Assembly: GCA_900753975.1 (NCBI GenBank)
Contig: CAAEBC010000048.1
Coordinates: forward strand, 1-22,174
Direction: 5' to 3'
DNA length: 22,174 nt
Source: Clostridia bacterium
GTDB taxonomy: Bacteria; Bacillota; Clostridia; TANB77; UBA1234
Shown: positions 1-8,224 of the stretch, piece after piece
Layout: every line of letters starts with the position of its first letter
How positions within the stretch are numbered: position 1 is the stretch's first letter
Notes under the pieces: model-generated
The model's database searches: none
Told to the model about the DNA's origin: nothing
Seen by the model: only the letters and a program-made list of their open reading frames with translations
Position numbers and translations under genes: made by a program

Positions 1-107
1 AGGCGAACTGATAACACTTTTAGTAGCGTTTTTTTGTCAAGGTGGAGATGGCGCTAGCCATACTACCTTGACAAAACCTAGCGGATAAAAGTTTTATCAG
101 TTCGCCT
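1..107. repeat. Long imperfect hairpin repeat, copy 1
   Basis: This is a nested inverted repeat. The outermost 14 bases (1-14, AGGCGAACTGATAA) pair perfectly with 94-107. An inner arm TTGTCAAGGT pairs with ACCTTGACAA, and the tip is ATGGC (48-52), loop GCTA, GCCAT (57-61). A near-identical sequence in reverse orientation lies at the other end of the window (22088-22174), so this is a dispersed family and not a simple terminator. No coding sequence lies inside. Flanking target duplications cannot be checked because the window starts at the first base of the element. It could be a MITE- or REP-like non-autonomous repeat. Confidence 0.85.
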
Positions 108-155
108 ACACCCGTTATTGCACATTCCTTAATCAAGCCATCCCACATGAGCATC

Positions 156-184
156 TTGCAAAAAGCCACCTTTTATGCTATACT
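156..184 (+). promoter_or_regulatory. engB promoter with extended -10
   Basis: A -35 box TTGCAA (156-161) is followed after 17 bp by TATACT (179-184). The -10 is preceded by TGC, giving an extended -10 (TGCTATACT). Transcription would start near 191, only a few bases before the AGGAGGT ribosome binding site at 196-202, so the leader is very short (about 18 nt). Confidence 0.7.
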
Positions 185-208
185 TTCTAAAAAATAGGAG
201 GTCAAAAA

Positions 209-799
209 ATGCTAATAAAAAATCCAAGATTTGAAATATCTGTAATGAATAAATCTCAATATCCAAAAAATAACTTACCAGAAATAGTTTTAGCTGGAAA
301 ATCAAACGTAGGAAAATCATCATTTGTAAACTCAATGATAAACAGAAAATCACTTGCAAGAACAAGTAGTGCTCCAGGAAAAACCAGACAACTAAACTTC
401 TACAACATGGACGATAAATTCTACTTTGTTGACCTACCAGGCTATGGTTACTCAGAAATGTCAAAAGCCGAGCAAGCCAAAGTTGGAGCTTCAACAGAAA
501 GCTACTTAAAAAACAGAAAAAACATAAACCTAATAATCCTACTTATAGACATTAGGCACAAACCAAGCGAAAACGACATCATGATGCTAGACTTTATAAA
601 ACATACAGGAAAACACTACATAGTAATCACATCAAAAGCAGATAAAATAGCTAAAACAAAAGTTCCGTCATACGTTGCCAACATCGCAAAAATTCTAGAC
701 GTCCCAGAAGATTTAATATTTGCATATTCTTCAGAAACCAAACTAAATCAAGAAACAATATGGGAAGTAATCGAAGAAAGCTTAGCAACCCCAGACTAA
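209..799 (+). CDS. engB: EngB/YsxC-type ribosome biogenesis GTPase
   Basis: This is a TRAFAC-class GTPase of the EngB (YihA/YsxC) family, which in characterised bacteria is needed for late assembly of the large ribosomal subunit in the cytoplasm. All the G motifs are visible in 196 residues: G1 GKSNVGKS (30-37), G2 threonine in SSAPGKTR (around 59), G3 DLPG (75-78), G4 SKAD (142-145) and a G5-like SSET (174-177). G4 has Ser where the family usually has Thr (TKAD), a conservative change. The length is normal for the family. The ATG is fixed by AGGAGGT 6-7 nt upstream. It is transcribed alone from its own promoter and converges on the tex operon across a shared terminator. The lonA/clpX neighbours often seen next to this gene are absent here. 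Confidence 0.97.
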   Translation: MLIKNPRFEISVMNKSQYPKNNLPEIVLAGKSNVGKSSFVNSMINRKSLARTSSAPGKTRQLNFYNMDDKFYFVDLPGYGYSEMSKAEQAKVGASTESYLKNRKNINLIILLIDIRHKPSENDIMMLDFIKHTGKHYIVITSKADKIAKTKVPSYVANIAKILDVPEDLIFAYSSETKLNQETIWEVIEESLATPD

Positions 800-828
800 A
801 ATAATTTCTAATAACATATAAAAAAACA

Positions 829-859
829 AAGTCAGAGATATATTTTACATCTCTGACTT
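829..859. terminator. Bidirectional terminator between engB and the tex operon
   Basis: A perfect 11-bp stem, AAGTCAGAGAT (829-839) with ATCTCTGACTT (849-859), surrounds a 9-nt loop. It is preceded by an A-rich run (820-830) and followed by a T-rich run (859-867). It can therefore end transcription from the left (engB) and from the right (the 407-residue protein gene). The stop codons of the two convergent genes lie 30 and 13 nt away. Confidence 0.9.
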
Positions 860-871
860 ATTTTATTTACA

Positions 872-2095
872 CTACTTTTCCCCTATATCTTTCCTATTAT
901 CAAACGAAATCTTGTCCACACCACTTATCATCTTTGCAAGCCTTATAGGAGCCGCATACCAATCATCAAGTTCTTTAATTTGCCTTACCTCATCATATTC
1001 TTCTTTAGATATATTGCCCTTTTTATAACTAGACTTTGTAAGAGCATACATAAGATCATCCCTTAAATAAGTCATACAATTAAAGCTGTCTGGAACCTTA
1101 TCATACTCCGGACTTTCAAGATATTCCTTTACACCTTGAATTCGGCAAACAGCACGGTAATATCTTTTTGCTTCATCAAGCTGTTCATCCTTAGTTTTTT
1201 CAAGAACATATATATGAGAATAAAGCCTATATCCACTTCGAATCATAGGATGATCCGATTTACCGTCGTACCCATATTTAGAAAGATATCGATAATCCTC
1301 TTCTGTTACAAATTCATTTCCACTCATCATCTTCTTAATCTTTTTACCCTTGTTGTTCTCAACATCCATACTTCCGTTTTTCATTCTTTGATACCCTTCT
1401 TCGTGAAAATCCGAAAGATACTTTTCTCTGTAATCCGTAGTAGGTGCAAGATCCATTTTAGCCATACCTCGTCTTATACTACTTATTGGAGCTGAAACAA
1501 AATACCTCTCCACAGCATTTTTATCTAGCTCTATATTTTTCTTACCTTCAGTTCTTCGCAAAACATATCTCATTCTATCAATCGCTTCGTTACATCCACT
1601 TAACTCTTCATCTAAAATCTCTCTTTTAGCATACAAAAAGAAATTTCCTCTAACAAGTTCTGGAACAGCTTCATCTATTTCTCCCAAATATCCCAATTTG
1701 CACAAATTCCTATAATCTCTATCAAAAATACTTTTAACATCCTCGCACATATCTTGGGATAATCTTCTAATCAAAGCTTTATTTGTAACATCATTCATCT
1801 TACCTCTTAGTTTATCGCCTTGAACTCCTCCAGCTATACCAGAAAATCTACCAGCCGGCACAGTTCTGATTGCTTCATCATAATCTTCTCTAAGCTCCAT
1901 AAGTTCCTTAAAATCCTTATAAGGCACATGAAAAAGCCTTGCATCTTGCTCTGAATATTTTTCATATGAATCTTTTGTAAGCTCCATTCCAGAAGATCTA
2001 AAATTTAGTAAGCTTTTCATAATATCTTCATAATACATACTAGAAAGCCTTTCAACAGTGTACCTTCCTTCATGCAATTCATTTATCAAATTCAT
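872..2095 (-). CDS. Hypothetical charged protein with internal duplication, downstream of tex
   Basis: I do not recognise this 407-residue protein. It has no signal peptide or membrane segment, is rich in Lys, Glu, Asp, Arg and Tyr, and looks mostly alpha-helical, so it is probably cytoplasmic. It contains an internal repeat: residues about 102-184 resemble about 244-321, with shared cores DYRNLCKLGYLGE (127-139) and DYRYLSKYGYDGK (267-279), each followed by a Tyr-rich helix and an RR/CR-x-(T/Q)-(E)G end. A shorter motif of the type APxxxxxxGxxxxD recurs near 79-92, 202-215 and 381-394. The ATG starts 3 nt after the tex stop codon, and its ribosome binding site (AAAGGGG) lies in the last codons of tex, so translation is probably coupled. 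This linkage suggests a role near transcription or RNA, but that is only inference. Confidence 0.8.
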   Translation of the reverse strand: MNLINELHEGRYTVERLSSMYYEDIMKSLLNFRSSGMELTKDSYEKYSEQDARLFHVPYKDFKELMELREDYDEAIRTVPAGRFSGIAGGVQGDKLRGKMNDVTNKALIRRLSQDMCEDVKSIFDRDYRNLCKLGYLGEIDEAVPELVRGNFFLYAKREILDEELSGCNEAIDRMRYVLRRTEGKKNIELDKNAVERYFVSAPISSIRRGMAKMDLAPTTDYREKYLSDFHEEGYQRMKNGSMDVENNKGKKIKKMMSGNEFVTEEDYRYLSKYGYDGKSDHPMIRSGYRLYSHIYVLEKTKDEQLDEAKRYYRAVCRIQGVKEYLESPEYDKVPDSFNCMTYLRDDLMYALTKSSYKKGNISKEEYDEVRQIKELDDWYAAPIRLAKMISGVDKISFDNRKDIGEK

Positions 2096-2098
2096 CGC

Positions 2099-4243
2099 TT
2101 ATACCCCTTTCATAGAAAGTGATACTTTGTGTTTTTCCAAATCAACCTTAAGAACCCTAACCTTTACAATATCTCCAACTGAAACAACATCCATTGGTTT
2201 TTTTACATACTTATCACTTAATTCAGAAATATGTACAAGTCCATCGCTCTTTACTCCAATATCCACAAAAGCACCAAAGTCTATAACATTTCTAACAGTT
2301 CCTGTTAATATCATTCCCTCTTGTAAATCTTCCATCTTCAAAACATCACTTCTTAATATTGGTTTTGGCATATCGTCTCTTGGATCTCTACCTGGTTTTT
2401 GAAGTTCTTTTATTATATCTTTTACAGTCGGCTCACCAACTCCGAGTTCATTTGCAATCTTTGATACATTGACTGTATTTAAATTAGCTCTAACCTCTGG
2501 CAATTTCTCTTTTAAATCTTTAGAAGAAAATCCAATACTTGCTAAAATTTTCTCAGCCGTATCATAACTTTCTGGATGCACAGATGTATTATCCAAAGGA
2601 TTTTTTCCATCTATGATTCTTAAGAAACCTGCACATTGAGTGAAAGCAGCTGGACCTAATTTAGATACTTTTAAAAGCTCTTTTCTTTCTTTAATCTTTC
2701 CGTTCTCATCTCTATATTTCACTATATTATTAGCAATCGTCTTGCTAACGCCAGAAACATATTTTAAAAGCGAAGGCGTAGCAGTATTTAAATCAACCCC
2801 AACACTATTTACTGCATCCTCAACAACACCTGTCAAACTTTCATCTAGCTTATTTTGATTTACATCATGTTGATATTGTCCAACACCAATACTCTTTGGA
2901 TCAATCTTTACAAGTTCTGCAAGTGGGTCTTGAAGTCTTCTAGCGATGGAAATTGCACCTCTTAAAGAAACATTTATATCAGGATATTCCTCAGTTGCAA
3001 GCTTAGAAGCCGAGTAAACAGAAGCACCTGCTTCACTCACAATTGCATAATGAATATCATGTTTTACTTCTTTAATCATATCAGCTACAAACATCTCAGA
3101 CTCACGAGATGCTGTACCATTTCCTATCGCAATCATATTAATATTATACTTATCAATAAATTCTAGTAACTTTTTCTTTGCGCCCTCCGTGTCATTTTGA
3201 GGTTCAGTAGGATATACAGTTGTTGTTGCTAAAAGTTTTCCTGTATCATCTATTACCGCAATCTTACAACCAGTACGATATGCTGGGTCAAATCCCATTA
3301 CTATTAAATTTTTTAGTGGAGCTTGAAGAAGTAATTTCTTCGCATTTTGTCCGAAAACTTTTATAGCTTGCTCCTCTGCCATATCAGTTAATTCATTTCT
3401 AACTTCATTTTCAACAGATGGTTTAATAAGCCTTTTATAAGCATCTTCAATCGTTTCTAACATAATCTCTTTATATGAACCATCTGGAACTAAATTTTTT
3501 CCATTTAAATAATCTAGTATTGCATCATCCGTTTCTTCAATCTTTACTTTTAAGAAATCTTCTTTTTCTCCTCTATTGATAGCTAAAATTCTATGACTAG
3601 GAATTTTCTTTACCGCTTCATTATAGTCATAATACATCTCATAAACTGATTTTTCATCTTTACTTGCCTTTGTTGCAATTACACCTTTATTATAAATAAT
3701 CTTTCTTATATCTTTTCTAAATTCTGCAACATCTGAGATCATTTCAGCAATAATATCTTTAGCTCCATTAATTGCCTCTTCTACTGTCTTTACATCTTTT
3801 TCTTCATCGATAAATTCCTTAGCAATCTCATTTATATCTCTTTTATCTTTTTGTTCAAATATTATATTTGCTAAAGGCTCTAATCCCTTTGCTTTTGCGA
3901 TAGTCGCCCTTGTCTTTTTCTTTTGCTTATATGGTCTATATAAATCTTCAACTTCTGTCATAGTTAGTGCACTAACTATTGTGTTTTGAAGTTCTTCTGT
4001 AAGTTTTCCTTGTTCATCTATTAACCTTATGACCTCTTCTTTTCTCTTTTCTAGATTTCTAAGATACGTTAGCCTTTCAAATAAATCTCTTAATTGTTCA
4101 TCTGAAAGTTCGCCTGTTGCTTCTTTTCTATATCTAGCAATGAATGGAATGGTATTTCCTTCATCTATAAGCTTTATAGCATTTTCAACTTGAAAAGGTT
4201 TTAGCTTAAACTCCTCTACTAATTTATTTGCAATATTATCCAT
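2099..4243 (-). CDS. tex: Tex-family RNA-binding transcription accessory protein
   Basis: This is full-length Tex (714 residues, typical for the family), a cytoplasmic nucleic-acid-binding protein related to eukaryotic Spt6. Domains visible in order are the helical Tex N-terminal region (about 1-190, including PFIARYRKEATGELSDEQLR at 33-52), an RNase H-like YqgF domain (about 312-440, GFDPAYRTGCK), tandem helix-hairpin-helix segments (about 450-550, VGVDLNTAT and GVSKTIANNIV), a linker with PGRDPRDDMPKP (617-628) and a C-terminal S1 RNA-binding domain (about 641-712, GTVRNVIDFGAFVDIG and DGLVHISELSD). The start ATG has AGGAGG close upstream. It is the first gene of a two-gene operon with the downstream 407-residue protein and has its own promoter. 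Its biochemical role in this organism is inferred from the family. Confidence 0.97.
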   Translation of the reverse strand: MDNIANKLVEEFKLKPFQVENAIKLIDEGNTIPFIARYRKEATGELSDEQLRDLFERLTYLRNLEKRKEEVIRLIDEQGKLTEELQNTIVSALTMTEVEDLYRPYKQKKKTRATIAKAKGLEPLANIIFEQKDKRDINEIAKEFIDEEKDVKTVEEAINGAKDIIAEMISDVAEFRKDIRKIIYNKGVIATKASKDEKSVYEMYYDYNEAVKKIPSHRILAINRGEKEDFLKVKIEETDDAILDYLNGKNLVPDGSYKEIMLETIEDAYKRLIKPSVENEVRNELTDMAEEQAIKVFGQNAKKLLLQAPLKNLIVMGFDPAYRTGCKIAVIDDTGKLLATTTVYPTEPQNDTEGAKKKLLEFIDKYNINMIAIGNGTASRESEMFVADMIKEVKHDIHYAIVSEAGASVYSASKLATEEYPDINVSLRGAISIARRLQDPLAELVKIDPKSIGVGQYQHDVNQNKLDESLTGVVEDAVNSVGVDLNTATPSLLKYVSGVSKTIANNIVKYRDENGKIKERKELLKVSKLGPAAFTQCAGFLRIIDGKNPLDNTSVHPESYDTAEKILASIGFSSKDLKEKLPEVRANLNTVNVSKIANELGVGEPTVKDIIKELQKPGRDPRDDMPKPILRSDVLKMEDLQEGMILTGTVRNVIDFGAFVDIGVKSDGLVHISELSDKYVKKPMDVVSVGDIVKVRVLKVDLEKHKVSLSMKGV

Positions 4244-4268
4244 AATTACCTCCTCTTTTACTTAGATT

Positions 4269-4297
4269 AGCATAACATTATTGTTTTTAAAAATCAA
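4269..4297 (-). promoter_or_regulatory. Probable promoter of the tex operon
   Basis: On the minus strand TTGATT (4292-4297) is followed after 17 bp by TATGCT (4269-4274), about 26 bases before the tex ATG and just upstream of its AGGAGG. The fit to a sigma-A promoter is moderate. The rest of 4244-4370 shows only AT-rich DNA and the terminator of the neighbouring gene. Confidence 0.5.
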
Positions 4298-4370
4298 GTA
4301 AAAAGGGGTGTGTGGGATTTAATTATATAAAAACTTCATAGAATTTTTACATATTAAAATTGACATAAAA

Positions 4371-4398
4371 AAACACTCCCTTATAAAAGAGAGTGTTT
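4371..4398 (-). terminator. Terminator of surface cassette C
   Basis: On the minus strand AAACACTCTCTT and AAGGGAGTGTTT form a 12-bp stem (one G-T pair) around a TTAT loop, followed directly by a T run (4367-4370 in complement). It begins 7 nt after the stop codon of the giant gene at 4406 and closes the last of the three surface cassettes. Confidence 0.9.
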
Positions 4399-4405
4399 AT
4401 ATTTA

Positions 4406-7400
4406 TTAGTGAGTTCCTGCAGATGTTACATTTTGTTTTGTTGATACATTTGGTTTTAAGCTATAGATTATAACTGCTGTATGTCCTGCTTTATTTGTAC
4501 CTTCTATCCAAATGTTTTTTGTTGTTATATTCTTTGATGCATTATTTACACTTGTTTTTGGTAAAACAAGTCTATAGTCTGCTACTTTTGTTAATGTATT
4601 ATCTTTTCTTTCATAGTTCCATTCAGATATTTTTTCTGATTGTACAAATGGTGATTCTAAATTATATGCTAAATATTCATTATTAGCGTTATTCTTTGTT
4701 ATTATTGAGAAGTATACAACTAAGCATCCATCTTCATCTACTTGTGTACCATCAGCCTTATAGAATGTTGCATCATTTGGCACAGAATAATCACCATACC
4801 AATGATTTGCTACTTTGTATAAATCTTTATCCGACTTAGTTGCTCTTTTTAAAGCCTCTGTAAAATCTGCTCCAGCAAATTTAGCTTTTACATCATTTAC
4901 AATACCTAAGTATGGTGTATTAACATTTCTGTTTAATGTAAGCTTTCTATAATTACCAACTTCAAATACAGTACCAGCTTTTGATGTAGCCCCATTATCT
5001 AATGTGTTTTTCATTGCTCTTTCTTTTGAGAACTCAGTTGTTACTCTATTTGTATCATTTAAGTTAATGCTTCTTGTACTATTCATATAATTAGATTTCA
5101 TAGTTACTTTTTCTAAACTTTGTCCATTAGCAGATACATAGTAAAAACTTGGAACTATTTCTATTTGATTATTTGCAGCACCTAATGTATTTACAGAGAA
5201 ATAAAATCTTGTACCACGTTTAATTGCTTGATAATATTTTGAAGGTTGTTGTGTACCTTGTCCTATAGCTGTTGCTGTAGCTTTATAGCCTTCTTCAACT
5301 TGTTTTACTGTTGGAAACAATGATTTTTTCCACATTGAATCACCTGTTGTATCTGAACCATCTAGATTTGTAACTGTAAAATCATATACTGCTCCAACAA
5401 CCGTAACCTCAGCAGTAGCAGTACTATTTATTGGATTAGCTGCTTTTCCATCTGCTGAAGTGTACACATAATTTACCTTACCCGTTATTTCATATTCTTT
5501 TTCTTCAACCCAAACTGGAACATATATATCTTTTATGTTTCCTTCATATATATCGTATCCGTCTTTTGTTTCCTTATAATCACACTTCACAGTACATTCT
5601 GTGTTTGCTTTGTTATAAATTTTATTTATATATACATCAAAAGGAATTTTTAAAGTACATGTAAGTGAATGTGTACCAGTATCCATATGACCAACAGCAA
5701 GTCTAACTGTTATTTCTCCATTTTCATTTAATACCCAATAATACTTTTCAGCATCTTGGCCTATTAATTGGTTATTTAAATCATTAGGAATTATACCTGT
5801 ATCATATTCATTTCTTTTCTTGTTATAATCCTCAGGATTTGGTTCTGGATTTGGATCATCTGGACCAAATATTAGTTCTGGATCCTTATATATAAATACT
5901 AATTCCTGTGATGGAACACCTTCTTTTACTGGCACTTTAACGGGAGTATCTGTTGTTGGGTCATCATCATTTAACTTAGATTCTTTAAAAGTATACTCTT
6001 TTAAAGGATTCTCTTCTTCATTAGGATTTAATATTTTTTTCTCTTCTTCTATTAGCTTTCCATTTTCCTTTTCATGTCTTACATTTATAGTTTGTGAAGT
6101 ATAATAGAATATTACTGTATAATTGCGCTCTCCCGGTGTAAGTTTTAATTTATACATATCTTGAGAATATTGTTTAAAACCAACTGGTGTTATATCTTCA
6201 CCTTCATATTTCAAATTAATGCAATGCGTACCATTTGAATCTTTCACATGCTTTGAATCCAAGTCTTTTTCTACAAATGGTGTTATTGATATAACTTTTG
6301 GCTCTCCTATCTGTTTATCTGGATTTTTCCCCATTGGATCAACATACACATGTTTCACTTCAACTTTAAATTTAGAATTGTAATAAAATATAATTGTAAT
6401 CTGTTGTGGTGCATCTTTAGTTTCATCTACTACAAGTCTAGCTTCTTCCTTCTTAGAACTGGTTTCACCAGTTCCTTTCGCTTTTGCAACAAGACCTCCC
6501 TTTTGTATCTCACATTCTGTTAGTTCATAATATTCAGTATCATATTGATTTTGATATGACTTTTCAAAATAAGTTTTATCTAAAGGCACAATTTCTTCAA
6601 TAACATCAGATTGATAAATAATCTGATTATTAGCAGAACATTTACCATATATTTTTACTTTAGTTTTCATCTTATACCAAAATGTTATTTCAAAAGTCTT
6701 ATCTCCGCTAAAACCAATTTTTATCGGTTCTTCCCTAAAAGTTTTATCCTTCTTCTCTGGTTGAATCTCTTCTACACCAGTATATTCATAACCTGGTCCA
6801 AACTCTTTTGATCGTTCACTATAAATTTTGTCAGGATCTCCCTTTTTTAGAATTTCATTTGTTTCAGATAACAATTTACCACTTTCTGATTTATGAGTTA
6901 CCTTTATTCTTGTAACTTCTTCTGGTTTGTACCAAAATGTAATTTCATGTGTTTTTTTATCATCTGTTATTGTAACAGATGTTGCATTTGGATTTTTTGC
7001 AGACGGCTCTGGTTTGTTAATTTCTACTCCTGTGTATGTATAACCTTTTGAATCTAAATCTTTTTTAGTGAAAGTACCTGGTTGTGTTGGATTTTCTGGA
7101 TTTTCAAGCCCTGTAATTTTAATTAATTCACCTGTATTTTCATCCTTGTAATTAATTGTTATTTTAGTCGATAAATTTTCATATGGATTTTCAAATTCTA
7201 TATAATCCCAACCATAGTAGTAACTTTCGCAATATCCCCACCATTTGCTATCAAGACTTGTTTTTAGTGCTGTAGCTTCTGATTCATATTCTTTGATGTA
7301 ATCGTGCTTCGTTCCGCCTTCTTTGGTACCATCATCAACTTCTCTTAACATTTTAGCTGCTGGTTTGAAATAATTTTTTAGAGGACTATAAGCATAATTT

Positions 7401-8200
7401 TTAATCTTACTTTGTATCCACCAAGCTTCTCTATATGTATAGTACGCACAGTATCCTGCTTGATATTCTGCATACACATCTTTTCTTTCTATTGTGCCTT
7501 TTCCACAATTATTTGGAAGTCGCATTGCCTTTAAAACTTCAGCTCTTATTTCAAAATTTGCAGTACCATTCTTTATAGCTTTTACTTGTTTTTCTGCTAA
7601 AGACACATCTTTACCTTGCTCTTTAAGATTAGCTATTCTTTGTTCCAATGACCAAACTAATTTTTGAACATCATCTTTATCTAATCCCATATTAGAATTC
7701 TCATCTATATAAAGTTTACCTCCATCGTTTCTTCTGGCCCAAATGATAATATGTCTATATTTACCTTGATAAGTAGTCAAAGATGAAGATGGCTCATCAA
7801 AGAAATAATACTTCTCTTTATTTCCTTTAAAACATACCGTATTATTGGTGTTAGTTCCAACATATACCATTTCCCAGTTTCTGTCGTTTCTTACACCCTT
7901 TTTTTCTTGTGCCTCTGTAGGATTGTAATACGTTAATCCTCCAGAATTTACTGTTGTATTTCTCACATGATTAATATAATAATTTTGTGATTCATCACCG
8001 CCTATATCTTCACCATTTACTCTAAAAACATATCTAGTTCCTGTAACTGGTCTAAATGCCCAAGCTCCCGGCTTGGCTGCGTTTGGATCCTTTGTCGATC
8101 CTCCTGGGAACGTATCAAAACTACTTCCCGCAAAACTCATTGTATTCAATATAGTTGCTAAGATTAATGAGATAAAAATAATATTAAATACTTTTTTCAT
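4406..8200 (-). CDS. Giant secreted MucBP-repeat protein of cassette C
   Basis: This is an exported protein of 1264 residues with no gene name I recognise. It has a Sec signal peptide (1-24, MKKVFNIIFI start, SFA cleavage), then an N-terminal domain (about 45-340) with an aromatic- and Cys-rich segment (cysteines at 232, 251 and 324; WWGYCESYYYGW). Five MucBP-like beta repeats follow (about 343-428, 429-513, 514-609, 610-704, 705-774), most ending in a (T)FWYK/IFYY strand. A Pro/Asp/Glu hinge (775-795) leads to a conserved C-terminal domain (796-1264) with YDFTVTN (939-945), HWYGDY (1133-1138) and the final residues SAGTH. No SLH domain, LPXTG motif or C-terminal membrane helix is present. 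The start has GGAGGG upstream, and it lies 24 nt behind its SLH partner gene. It is probably an adhesin or surface-layer component; attachment through the SLH partner is inference. Confidence 0.85.
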   Translation of the reverse strand: MKKVFNIIFISLILATILNTMSFAGSSFDTFPGGSTKDPNAAKPGAWAFRPVTGTRYVFRVNGEDIGGDESQNYYINHVRNTTVNSGGLTYYNPTEAQEKKGVRNDRNWEMVYVGTNTNNTVCFKGNKEKYYFFDEPSSSLTTYQGKYRHIIIWARRNDGGKLYIDENSNMGLDKDDVQKLVWSLEQRIANLKEQGKDVSLAEKQVKAIKNGTANFEIRAEVLKAMRLPNNCGKGTIERKDVYAEYQAGYCAYYTYREAWWIQSKIKNYAYSPLKNYFKPAAKMLREVDDGTKEGGTKHDYIKEYESEATALKTSLDSKWWGYCESYYYGWDYIEFENPYENLSTKITINYKDENTGELIKITGLENPENPTQPGTFTKKDLDSKGYTYTGVEINKPEPSAKNPNATSVTITDDKKTHEITFWYKPEEVTRIKVTHKSESGKLLSETNEILKKGDPDKIYSERSKEFGPGYEYTGVEEIQPEKKDKTFREEPIKIGFSGDKTFEITFWYKMKTKVKIYGKCSANNQIIYQSDVIEEIVPLDKTYFEKSYQNQYDTEYYELTECEIQKGGLVAKAKGTGETSSKKEEARLVVDETKDAPQQITIIFYYNSKFKVEVKHVYVDPMGKNPDKQIGEPKVISITPFVEKDLDSKHVKDSNGTHCINLKYEGEDITPVGFKQYSQDMYKLKLTPGERNYTVIFYYTSQTINVRHEKENGKLIEEEKKILNPNEEENPLKEYTFKESKLNDDDPTTDTPVKVPVKEGVPSQELVFIYKDPELIFGPDDPNPEPNPEDYNKKRNEYDTGIIPNDLNNQLIGQDAEKYYWVLNENGEITVRLAVGHMDTGTHSLTCTLKIPFDVYINKIYNKANTECTVKCDYKETKDGYDIYEGNIKDIYVPVWVEEKEYEITGKVNYVYTSADGKAANPINSTATAEVTVVGAVYDFTVTNLDGSDTTGDSMWKKSLFPTVKQVEEGYKATATAIGQGTQQPSKYYQAIKRGTRFYFSVNTLGAANNQIEIVPSFYYVSANGQSLEKVTMKSNYMNSTRSINLNDTNRVTTEFSKERAMKNTLDNGATSKAGTVFEVGNYRKLTLNRNVNTPYLGIVNDVKAKFAGADFTEALKRATKSDKDLYKVANHWYGDYSVPNDATFYKADGTQVDEDGCLVVYFSIITKNNANNEYLAYNLESPFVQSEKISEWNYERKDNTLTKVADYRLVLPKTSVNNASKNITTKNIWIEGTNKAGHTAVIIYSLKPNVSTKQNVTSAGTH

Positions 8201-8224
8201 TTTTCGCCCTCCAATCTTTTCGAA

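Noticed and set aside
1..107. Simple intrinsic terminator or CRISPR remnant at the window start
   Set aside because: The structure is far longer than a terminator and lacks a terminal U tract. It is dispersed as an inverted pair, and there are no regularly spaced short repeats with unique spacers.
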